A DNA stretch of 60,871 bases from Sciscionella sediminilitoris (GTDB taxonomy: Bacteria; Actinomycetota; Actinomycetes; Mycobacteriales; Pseudonocardiaceae): positions 1-60,871 of the forward strand of contig NZ_JALM01000032.1 of NCBI RefSeq assembly GCF_000737195.2, read 5' to 3'. Shown here one piece after another: positions 9,961 to 16,469 of this stretch. A program made the translations under genes and the position numbers. Position 1 is the stretch's first letter. Each line of letters opens with the position of its first letter. The notes beneath the pieces were generated by a model that worked only from the letters and a program-made list of their open reading frames with translations, had not been told where the DNA came from and made no database searches.

Positions 9961-10253
9961 CGCCAGCGCTCCGCGAGCTCGGCACACGCTTGCTCGCCGA
10001 GGACGAACTCGGCGCGGCCGGGATCCAGCGGTACTTCCTCGAGCTCGCTCACGTCCACGAACGGGAACAGCTCGGCGGGCACCTCGACGACCGTCTCGTC
10101 GGCGTCCAGCCCCTGCCGATGGTTGCGAATCTTGGCCAGGGCGTCCGGATCCGTGACCACGCGGCCCTGCACGATGATCGTCGACCGGTCGGTCTTGAAC
10201 AGCTTCGGACAGTGGTTGCCGTTGGTCGTGGTCCCACCAAAGTAGAGTTTCAT
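9957..10253 (-). CDS. Small protein, first gene of the XRE-DUF5753/DUF6879 operon
   Basis: The 98-residue acidic protein MKLYFGGTTTNGNHCPKLFKTDRS... is of unknown function. Pieces such as GRVVTDPDALAKIRNHRQGLDADETVVEVP recur in hypothetical proteins next to DUF6879 genes. The start at 10253 is the only ATG in a sensible position; upstream codons are poor. It leads a three-gene operon with 4-nt overlaps. A divergent gene starts 170 nt away, so the promoters lie in between. Confidence 0.7.
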   Translation of the reverse strand: MKLYFGGTTTNGNHCPKLFKTDRSTIIVQGRVVTDPDALAKIRNHRQGLDADETVVEVPAELFPFVDVSELEEVPLDPGRAEFVLGEQACAELAERWR

Positions 10254-10423
10254 AGATTGCTCCAATTTCAGTATCGGATGCCCTGAGTGTGGCCCGCCCG
10301 TGCACTCGGTCAACACCGGCCGATCGGGTGATCTCACTTCTCACTACTCCATACGGCGTGAAATATTGCCGCAATTTCACGAATTGCTTGCACGGTGCGG
10401 CGGAGCGGCACGAGCATGCGTTC

Positions 10424-10687
10424 ATGCAGCGCTCCCCGCTTCCGTCCGGCGCCGACGTGACCCCCGAACCGTCGGTGCCGGACGGTGCCATCGTGTGGAT
10501 CGTCGGCCAGACAAGCACCCTCGAGGCACACCGCGCACGCCGCATCGACGGGTCACGCCGAGTCGAGACCGACTGCGGCCACGCCCTGCACGCCGTCTGC
10601 ATGTTCACCCGCGAACCCCGCGCCATCCGGCTGTGCTGGTACTGCCGCCACGGCAAGGTGCGCCCCACGAGCGAATGCATCCGTTGA
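10424..10687 (+). CDS. Small Cys/His-rich protein, possible zinc binder
   Basis: The 87-residue protein MQRSPLPSGADVTPEPSV... ends in a CGHALHAVC and LCWYCRHGKV arrangement, giving Cys/His pairs that could hold one zinc ion. No family is recognised. It diverges from the DUF6879 operon. The ATG at 10424 begins the well-biased part of the frame; a longer upstream extension has poor codon use. Coding is likely but not certain. Confidence 0.5.
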   Translation: MQRSPLPSGADVTPEPSVPDGAIVWIVGQTSTLEAHRARRIDGSRRVETDCGHALHAVCMFTREPRAIRLCWYCRHGKVRPTSECIR

Positions 10688-10992
10688 CCACGACATCGAA
10701 CCGCCCCGCACCGATTCACCACTGCCTCACGCAACAGCGGAGCGCCGCGGTGGCGCCAACCGTGTTGTAGGCCGCTTTTCACAACCCGAACGTAGGAGGA
10801 AGCCCCCAGGTTCTCGGGCCGTCCGCCCCTCACTAGCGAGCCCGCAACTGAAGATCGAGCAGGCCGATCCGACGACGATCGGCCATTCCTGCTGCGCGCC
10901 TTGACGCAATTTGCACGCCCGTTTACCTTTGGTACTCGTGTGCAGATATGTACCGAGAGCACACATAGGGGTGCAGAGGGGGTGCGCGTGCG
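10688..10992. other. Intergenic stretch before the type VII-like cassette
   Basis: These 305 nt carry no convincing gene on either strand. An inverted repeat GTGTGC/GCACAC (10938-10943, 10959-10964) and an A/T-rich patch lie just before the cassette that starts at 10993, probably its promoter region. No ribosome site or terminator stands out. Confidence 0.4.
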
Positions 10993-11316
10993 ATGGCGCA
11001 TGCTGACAGGGGATCGGCTGAGGTGGTGTATGTGGCGTCTCGCCGTCCAACCTCACCCGATGACGAGGTTGTCTTGGAGCTTCGCCGTACTAATCAGGAT
11101 CAAGTGGCCGTAATGGCCTACTCGTCGCTTGACACGCTTGTGGAATGTTGTGGGGGCCAACAACCGTGGGTTGCGGTCAGACCGGATGAGCTGGCCGACT
11201 TCGTTCGCCGCTCCGAGGCAGACGGCTACCTCTGGGACTCCGCGATCCCGGAGGAATACCAACACGGCCCGTTCGGGGATGGTGTGATTAGCAGCAAGGA
11301 GGATCCGGATGCCTGA
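10993..11316 (+). CDS. SAV_915-like small protein
   Basis: The 107-residue protein has AEVVYVASRRPTS, LELRRTNQDQVAVMAYSSLDTLVECCG and PWVAVRPDELADF, the layout of the actinobacterial SAV_915/SseB-like family. These genes often accompany ESX-type substrates; their role may be chaperone-like but is unproven. It overlaps the next gene by 8 nt and opens a rightward cassette with lower GC and different codon use from the phage genes. Confidence 0.6.
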   Translation: MAHADRGSAEVVYVASRRPTSPDDEVVLELRRTNQDQVAVMAYSSLDTLVECCGGQQPWVAVRPDELADFVRRSEADGYLWDSAIPEEYQHGPFGDGVISSKEDPDA

Positions 11317-11593
11317 CACAGACGCCTCGGCGTCAGCGCTGCAGGGTGTCGCAGGTCGTCTCAGCGGCGCATGCTCGGCGGCGCAAGGACTCTCGACACC
11401 ACCTCCTGCGCCGAACCTCGGCCCTGTCACCGGTTCGGTCGCCGCGGTGTTGAGTGCATATACCAGCGCGTATGCGGCGGTCGTCGATGGGCTGGAGAAC
11501 GCGGCGCACAAGGTCCGTACCAGCCACGAGTCCTATATCGTCGTTGAACAGGTGAACTATCACAATCTGGCGAGTCAGGACGGGGACAAGTGA
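11309..11593 (+). CDS. EspC/WXG100-like small helical protein
   Basis: The 94-residue all-helical protein has no signal peptide. Two amphipathic helices (ALQGVAGRLSGACSAAQGL and GSVAAVLSAYTSAYAAVVDGLENAA) are joined by a Pro-rich turn, and YIVVEQVNYHNL follows. This is the shape of EspC-type partners (DUF2580) that travel with type VII secretion substrates. It lies between the SAV_915-like gene and the large WXG-containing gene, which supports a role as co-secreted partner; function is inferred. Confidence 0.55.
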   Translation: MPDTDASASALQGVAGRLSGACSAAQGLSTPPPAPNLGPVTGSVAAVLSAYTSAYAAVVDGLENAAHKVRTSHESYIVVEQVNYHNLASQDGDK

Positions 11594-11605
11594 TGGGGGT
11601 TCGTT

Positions 11606-12790
11606 GTGCCGCTTGACATTCGCTTCGAGGAAGATATCCAGGGCTTGCGCGACGCTGCCGACTATATTCGGCAGATGTCCAAGTTCACTCACGAAGCCGG
11701 AACCGCTGCGATTGCCGCCAACGTGGAGTCCGAAGATGGTTGGGGCGGACAATCGGGGACGGCGTTTCGGGAGTACATGAGCGCCTTCGGCGGCGACACC
11801 GACAAAGTCGGTGAAGGGGCTGGCAAACTCGCCCAAGGGTTCGACCAAGCAGCAGACGGCTACAACCACGTCAAGATGCGGTTCGCGCAGGCCCGAGAAG
11901 TCGCAGCAGCAGCGGGGTTGCGGACAACGGATACCCAGATCTTCGAACCTGGTCCCGCACCCGCTGCGCCGGGACCACTGCCACAAAACCCAACCCCCGA
12001 ACAGACGCAGGCCAATCAGCAGGCCACCGAGGCTCAGTCGGCGCACCAAGCTCAGCTAAAAGCGTTCAAGGAAGCGCAACAGACCGTTACCGAGGCAACC
12101 AAATCCAAGCAGGAGACGCAGAGCTTTTTACTCGATCTGATCGGCGGCAATCCGATCGATTCGGGGCTCAAGATCATTGGAACATCGGCAAGCTTGGGCG
12201 GTTTACCTCTCGCGGCCTCTCAGAAGTATCGGGATGCTGCACTCAAGTTGTGGAAGAATGTCGAAGACTGGAGAGAAATTCTCTCTAACCCACGGGCAAC
12301 GCCGGAGATGCGTCTCAAGGCAGCTCTGTCCAAGGACAAAGCTTTGACCGAAGCCATGTCTAGCGATGCTAAGGCGGGTGCTACCGCTGCACAGCGCTTC
12401 ATGAACAGAATGCCTAAATCGGTAAGGGTGGCCCTCAACGGAATTGAAGAACTTGGCGCCGATGTCGGCAAGAACGCGGGCCCGATTCTCAAAGGCGCGA
12501 TGCCAGTTTTGAAACGTGTCCCGATCGCGGGCACTGCGATTACGGCATTCGGGATCGGAATGGACATCGGTGTCAATGGTGCCGACCCGGCAAAGTCGGT
12601 CATCTCCGGCACTGGCGGCCTGATCGCTGGAACTGCTACAGGAGCCGCGATCGGAGGGCCGGTCGGGCTCGTCGTTGGGGCCGTAGCTGGAGCCGGAGTC
12701 AGTTACGCCGTCGACCATTATGACGACATCAAGCAGCCGATAACAGACGGATTTTATGATGTCACCCGGGGAATCAACAAAGTCTTCTAA
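11606..12790 (+). CDS. Putative type VII secreted effector: WXG100-like N-terminus, glycine-zipper C-terminus
   Basis: The 394-residue protein starts at a GTG 12 nt after the EspC-like gene. Residues 1-95 form a helical hairpin with a central DGWGGQSGTAFREY motif (WxG), as in WXG100/LXG substrates, followed by a Pro/Gln/Ala linker. The C-terminal quarter has a long hydrophobic glycine-rich run (GTGGLIAGTATGAAIGG then PVGLVVGAVAGAGVSYAVD), like glycine-zipper membrane-inserting domains. I infer a secreted effector that may insert into membranes. No nuclease or NADase motif is seen. A membrane protein follows by 2 nt, in the usual place for an immunity gene. Confidence 0.6.
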   Translation: MPLDIRFEEDIQGLRDAADYIRQMSKFTHEAGTAAIAANVESEDGWGGQSGTAFREYMSAFGGDTDKVGEGAGKLAQGFDQAADGYNHVKMRFAQAREVAAAAGLRTTDTQIFEPGPAPAAPGPLPQNPTPEQTQANQQATEAQSAHQAQLKAFKEAQQTVTEATKSKQETQSFLLDLIGGNPIDSGLKIIGTSASLGGLPLAASQKYRDAALKLWKNVEDWREILSNPRATPEMRLKAALSKDKALTEAMSSDAKAGATAAQRFMNRMPKSVRVALNGIEELGADVGKNAGPILKGAMPVLKRVPIAGTAITAFGIGMDIGVNGADPAKSVISGTGGLIAGTATGAAIGGPVGLVVGAVAGAGVSYAVDHYDDIKQPITDGFYDVTRGINKVF

Positions 12791-12792
12791 CG

Positions 12793-13422
12793 ATGCAACC
12801 GACGCTGCCACCGAGACCAGATCCGCGAACCGGACTGCCCCGCCCCCCAGATGCTCCCGTGGAAGGACAGAGCAACAAGGGGGCCGCTCCGGAACGAGGA
12901 AAACATAAGGCCAACCATCTGCCCCCACCACCCGGCATGGGGCCAACCCTTGAAGGGTACCGAGTTCCGAAGGGAGAAGCTTTCGGAGCGGCCGGAGTAC
13001 TCGCAGGCCTCTGTGTGGTGTACGGGTGCGTGCGCGGTTGGATCGAAGACGGCAACCCATTTGTATGGGTGAGCGTCTGGTATTTGTGGCTGATTATCGC
13101 GATAGCGTTCGCTTATCCACTGTTGTTCATTCGCGGAAAGACAACGACCTGCGGCTCAGACTGGCTGATGTACAACGGCAAAGTCTGGGTCAACACGTAC
13201 GAGTTGAACGAGATTAAGGTAACGAAGTACGCGGGCGGTTACCACATAACCTTGAAAGATACGAGCGGGCGCGGAATGATGCTCAATTTGCGCACACTTC
13301 AAGAACTGCCATATTTGTGGAATTATGTTTATCTCGGGATAATGCATTCCGTTGTTTATGGCGGAGCAACCGCCAATAACGAGGCAATCAAACGATTACA
13401 GCTCCCCGCCCGCATAAGCTAG
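12793..13422 (+). CDS. Membrane protein, candidate immunity partner of the upstream effector
   Basis: The 209-residue protein has a Pro-rich cytoplasmic N-terminus (PTLPPRPDPRTGLPRPPD), two hydrophobic helices (around GAAGVLAGLCVVYGC and VSVWYLWLIIAIAFAYPLLF) and a C-terminal beta-rich domain with a PH-like pattern (WLMYNGKVWVNTYELNEIKVTKYAGGYHITLKD). No enzyme motif is seen. Codon use is distinctly more A/T-rich than in phage genes. Its position directly after a WXG-type effector suggests immunity or membrane anchoring; unproven. Confidence 0.5.
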   Translation: MQPTLPPRPDPRTGLPRPPDAPVEGQSNKGAAPERGKHKANHLPPPPGMGPTLEGYRVPKGEAFGAAGVLAGLCVVYGCVRGWIEDGNPFVWVSVWYLWLIIAIAFAYPLLFIRGKTTTCGSDWLMYNGKVWVNTYELNEIKVTKYAGGYHITLKDTSGRGMMLNLRTLQELPYLWNYVYLGIMHSVVYGGATANNEAIKRLQLPARIS

Positions 13423-13531
13423 AGGCGCACTCATCCGCAATCGGCAAGGCGTCGGCACCCGCGCGAACACGTGCATGCCTAAACACGGGCACCAGCCCTG
13501 CCGATCGACGGACTCGTCCTTATCGAATTCC

Positions 13532-13723
13532 CTACCAGCCAGCTCGACCGCTGGCCTCGACCCTCGCGTTGACCTTCTCGACGCACTCGGGGCTGCAGCG
13601 CCCGTAGTACTGCGCCAGCTGCTCGATCGGGCGCCAGTCCAGGCAGCCCAGGCACACGCCCTCGGTGATCTGTCCAGGTGAGGTGTAGTTACGCCGCTCC
13701 CACGGGACCTCGCTCGCCACCAT
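13532..13723 (-). CDS. Small zinc-ribbon-like protein
   Basis: The 63-residue protein starts at an ATG (13723) preceded by GGGAG. It has two Cys pairs, CLGC and CSPEC, spaced as in a zinc ribbon, and well-biased codons. The function is unknown; similar small zinc proteins are frequent in actinophages. It diverges from the LexA-box promoter region of the next rightward genes and converges with the candidate immunity gene. Confidence 0.55.
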   Translation of the reverse strand: MVASEVPWERRNYTSPGQITEGVCLGCLDWRPIEQLAQYYGRCSPECVEKVNARVEASGRAGW

Positions 13724-13847
13724 CGACTCCCTTCGTCCCGCACAGCCTAGGTATGCGCGCTCGGTATTCGCGCAGCACAACCCCACGATGGTGACCGCGC
13801 ACACCAGTCTTGACAGTCCCGAGCGTCCGGTGTTCTCCTGAAGAGCA

Positions 13848-13865
13848 TTCGAACACCAGTTCGAA
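13848..13865. promoter_or_regulatory. Perfect actinobacterial LexA (SOS) box
   Basis: TTCGAACACCAGTTCGAA is a perfect palindrome of the form CGAAC-N4-GTTCG, the LexA box of Actinobacteria and Firmicutes. It lies 21 nt before the GTG start at 13886 and downstream of a TTGACA -35-like hexamer at 13810-13815, so bound LexA would cover the start of transcription. The -10 is weak. No other perfect copy was seen in the intergenic regions. Confidence 0.75.
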
Positions 13866-13885
13866 CAACTCGGGAGGTTGTGGGA

Positions 13886-14047
13886 GTGGCGGTCAAGCTC
13901 GTGCGGGCGGGTTTGCAGGTGAGGTTTCCGACGCGGGAGGCCGCGCGGGCGTACGTGGCGCGGTACGGCGGGCACGGGTGGGAGGTTGTGCCCGCACGTG
14001 ATGGTCGGCCTCGGATCGTCGGCGTGAAGGGCGGCGGGCATGGATGA
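13886..14047 (+). CDS. 53-residue basic protein under the LexA box
   Basis: A GTG start after GGGAGGTTGTGGGA opens 53 codons with strong third-position GC bias. The protein (MAVKLVRAGLQVRFPTREAA...) is basic, with a helix REAARAYVARYGGHGWEVVP and a short beta strand. No family is recognised. It overlaps the next gene by 8 nt. Because it is the first gene behind a LexA box in a prophage, it could be an SOS-induced antirepressor or induction factor; this is inference from position. Confidence 0.6.
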   Translation: MAVKLVRAGLQVRFPTREAARAYVARYGGHGWEVVPARDGRPRIVGVKGGGHG

Positions 14048-14360
14048 CGGCGCGATGCGGCCTCCGCGGTATCAGGTGTTGGATGAGCCGCAGAAGGTGT
14101 GGGTGACGACGAGGCTTCTGCTTCCCGAGGACAGGTACTGGCGCCGTCCGTATGCCAAGGAATGCCTGCAGGTGGGCAAGCCGATGCCGGGGTTCCTCTA
14201 CGGGTGGATGCCCACGTCTACGGGCGGCATGGTCGGCCTGGTCAAATACCAGCTCGGTACGGAGGACAAGCAGTGGTGGATCGAGTTCACGCACTTCGTG
14301 TCCTCGAAGCATCTCCGGAAGCGCAGCACGAAGCGCGGCGAACGCCGCTACGACGGCTGA
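14040..14360 (+). CDS. Small protein, second gene behind the LexA box
   Basis: The 106-residue protein is rich in Trp, Arg and Lys (YQVLDEPQKVWVTTRLLLPE; FLYGWMPTSTGGMVGLVKY; WWIEFTHFVSSKHLRKR). No signal peptide, membrane helix or known domain is seen. The ATG overlaps the upstream gene, so both should be made together after DNA damage. Its 3' end overlaps the convergent holin gene by 13 nt. Confidence 0.6.
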   Translation: MDDGAMRPPRYQVLDEPQKVWVTTRLLLPEDRYWRRPYAKECLQVGKPMPGFLYGWMPTSTGGMVGLVKYQLGTEDKQWWIEFTHFVSSKHLRKRSTKRGERRYDG

Positions 14361-14698
14361 TCGGGCGCCCTGGTTGATGCGGCGACGGCCTTCGGGACCA
14401 GGTTGTTGTACTGGTTGGTCCGGGGGCGGGCTGTGGGTTCGGGTGGTTCGGTTTCGGCGGTGAAGTCGCGGAACTGGTCGTCGGTGATGATGTGTTCGCG
14501 TTTGGCCCATCCGGCGAGGAATGCGAGTGCGCCGGTGATGGCGAGCGTGACGACGGCGCGGACGGCGGTTTGCGCGGTGGGGTCGGCGAGGTGGATGGTG
14601 TTCGCGATCCACATGGCGGCGGGTCCGGCGAGAGCGGCGGCGATTCCGGCCGCGGTGACTTTGCTGGCGGGTCGTTTCGGGGTGTTCTGGACGGGCAT
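14348..14698 (-). CDS. Holin with two transmembrane helices
   Basis: The 116-residue protein has a short N-terminus, TM1 (KVTAAGIAAALAGPAAMWIA), TM2 (AVRAVVTLAITGALAFLAGW), then a charged tail. The class II holin layout and the position directly after the endolysin gene (ATGA overlap) point to timing of lysis by forming membrane lesions. It is the last gene of the leftward late operon. Confidence 0.75.
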   Translation of the reverse strand: MPVQNTPKRPASKVTAAGIAAALAGPAAMWIANTIHLADPTAQTAVRAVVTLAITGALAFLAGWAKREHIITDDQFRDFTAETEPPEPTARPRTNQYNNLVPKAVAASTRAPDQPS

Positions 14699-15540
14699 CA
14701 GGCACCTGCTTTCTGTGCGGCGAGGGTGACGAGGGCTTGGTCGGCCTGGCGGCGCAGTTGCGAGATGCGGTCGAACTCGCGCCAGTCGACCGGGATGACC
14801 CAGTCCAGGTGCACCTTTCCGGCCTGGGCGTCTTCGAGGGCGGCGTCCCTGGCTTGTGGGGTGAGGCCGATGAAGTCGCCGGATTCGAGGCGGTGGGCGA
14901 TGGAGATGGCGTCGGGGTGTTGTGCGTCGAGTCCCTGGCAGGCGATGTACTGCATGCTGGGTTCCTCCTGTTCGGGTTGGGGTGGGCTTGCGGTGTGGAG
15001 TGGTTGGCGTAGTTCGTTGATGTCGCAGACGATTCCGCCGACTCGGCGGGTGGCGTCGTTGCGTTGGTAGAGGTGGGTTCCGGGGCGGATGGCGCGGCGG
15101 CTGCCGCATTGCCACAGCCACACGCCGAGGTCGGCGACGGCGTCGATCGCTTCGCCGAATCCGTAGGCGCCGCACCGGCTGCCGAGGATGGAGCGTGCGC
15201 CGAGGACGTAGGTGCGGAACTGCTGGCCTTGGCGTGTGGTCAGGTGCCGGTCGGCGCACACGAACAGCGCGGACGATGCCGGGAGTCCGCATCGGTTGGC
15301 GTCGGCGAGCAGGGCCTCGCCTGCCGCCACTCCCCCGGCGTAGCCGGTGGCCCAGTCCATCGTGTTGTGCTCGTAGACGCCGTGCACCTCGAGCCCGGCC
15401 GCGAGGTGCGAGGCGACCTCGAGGGGTGTGGTGTTCTTGGCGCGCCCTGGCGTGCCGAGATAGCGCACGCTGCCGGTGAATCCGGCGGCCTTGAGCTGTT
15501 CCCCGGTGAGGCGTCCGGCCGAGTAGTCGGCGAAGGTCAC
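14698..15540 (-). CDS. Endolysin with DUF1906 (Rv2525c-like glycosidase) domain
   Basis: The 280-residue protein begins DYSAGRLTGEQLKAAGFTG, then YLGTPGRAKN, EVHGVYEHNTMDW and FVCADRH, the conserved pattern of DUF1906, a TIM-barrel glycoside-hydrolase-like fold. The C-terminal third has a Met-Gln-Tyr-Ile segment and helices that may bind cell wall. In actinophages such proteins are lysin A-type peptidoglycan hydrolases. It is flanked on both sides by small membrane proteins. Confidence 0.8.
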   Translation of the reverse strand: MTFADYSAGRLTGEQLKAAGFTGSVRYLGTPGRAKNTTPLEVASHLAAGLEVHGVYEHNTMDWATGYAGGVAAGEALLADANRCGLPASSALFVCADRHLTTRQGQQFRTYVLGARSILGSRCGAYGFGEAIDAVADLGVWLWQCGSRRAIRPGTHLYQRNDATRRVGGIVCDINELRQPLHTASPPQPEQEEPSMQYIACQGLDAQHPDAISIAHRLESGDFIGLTPQARDAALEDAQAGKVHLDWVIPVDWREFDRISQLRRQADQALVTLAAQKAGA

Positions 15541-15555
15541 GGTCAGCCTCCCCGC

Positions 15556-15789
15556 TCAGGTGAATAGCGGGATCAGCGCGGCCAGGAGTGCACCGATGAC
15601 ACCGATCAGGGCGAGATAGATCTGCCAGCGGCGCCCGGCCGCAGCGGCGATGTCCTTCTCGAGCTCGGCGGTGCGCTGCTCGAGAAGGGCGAGCCGGGTG
15701 CTTTGGTCGAGGATGAACGCGGAGAGTTTTTCCCTGATATCACGGACTTCGGCATAGACATCGTTGGTGGTGAACTCGACGTTGGCCAT
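15556..15789 (-). CDS. Small coiled-coil membrane protein (XhlA/holin-like)
   Basis: The 77-residue protein has a helical coiled-coil N-terminal part (VRDIREKLSAFILDQSTRLALLEQRTAELEKD) and one C-terminal TM helix (IYLALIGVIGALLAALIPLF). This layout matches haemolysin XhlA-like proteins of phage lysis cassettes. It may act with the two-TM holin. It precedes the endolysin gene in the same operon. Confidence 0.7.
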   Translation of the reverse strand: MANVEFTTNDVYAEVRDIREKLSAFILDQSTRLALLEQRTAELEKDIAAAAGRRWQIYLALIGVIGALLAALIPLFT

Positions 15790-15798
15790 CGGTTCTCC

Positions 15799-16461
15799 TT
15801 AGGAGGCTTGGTTGTTGTCGAAGATTTCGAGGGTGTAGCCGCTGTGGGTCGGGTTGATCGTGTAGCTCGGTGCGGGGTTCTGGGCGAGCGCGCGGGCGGT
15901 GAGCTTGACCGTGTGGTTGCCGGTGGCGAGGTTGGACACCACCCAGGTCTGGCCGCTGGTGCCGCGGAAGGGCGCGCCGGGGATGAACAGGATCTGGTCG
16001 GGTTGCGCCGCGCCGTCGAGGACGCATTCGACGACAAGCGCTCCGGCCCCGTTCGGGCTGGGAAACGGGGATGCGGTGATCTGGCAGTCGACGTTACCGA
16101 TGATCACCACCCGGCTTGCTGCCTGGCTGATCGTGAAGTTGCTCGCGGTGCCGGGGATGTCGGCCGCGGCTTGGTTCCCACTCGTGGGTGCGGTGATGTT
16201 GAGCGGCGAGGACGCGCGCACCTTCCCCGCCCTGGGGCGAGCGTTCTCCAGCACTGTGGTTCGGTTGGACAGCGCGGTGTCGGCGTTCTGCCGGTTGGTT
16301 GTTTCGGTGCTCAGCGCGGTGGTGTTCGCGGCGATCTTGCTGCCGTTGCTGTCGATATCGGCGTCGTGGGTGTTGACGCGGTTGACGATCGGGTTCCAGT
16401 CGTCGACGGCGCGGACGAAGTATCCAGGTGAGCGGGTGGGAAGGTCGGGGTGTCGGGTCAC
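15799..16461 (-). CDS. Minor tail / tip-associated protein
   Basis: The 220-residue protein has a GTG start after GGAGGAACC. The N-terminal third is helical and coiled-coil-like (DDWNPIVNRVNTHDADIDSN; TTALSTETTNRQNADTALSN), the rest is beta-rich with a jelly-roll look. Such proteins are often trimeric tip or fibre components. It follows the large tail protein; receptor recognition is possible but unproven. Confidence 0.6.
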   Translation of the reverse strand: MTRHPDLPTRSPGYFVRAVDDWNPIVNRVNTHDADIDSNGSKIAANTTALSTETTNRQNADTALSNRTTVLENARPRAGKVRASSPLNITAPTSGNQAAADIPGTASNFTISQAASRVVIIGNVDCQITASPFPSPNGAGALVVECVLDGAAQPDQILFIPGAPFRGTSGQTWVVSNLATGNHTVKLTARALAQNPAPSYTINPTHSGYTLEIFDNNQAS

Positions 16462-16469
16462 GGTTCCTC

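Noticed and set aside
10727-11056. 109-codon minus-strand frame
   Set aside because: Translation is Pro/Cys/His-rich without domain character, and the region looks like the promoter of the rightward cassette.
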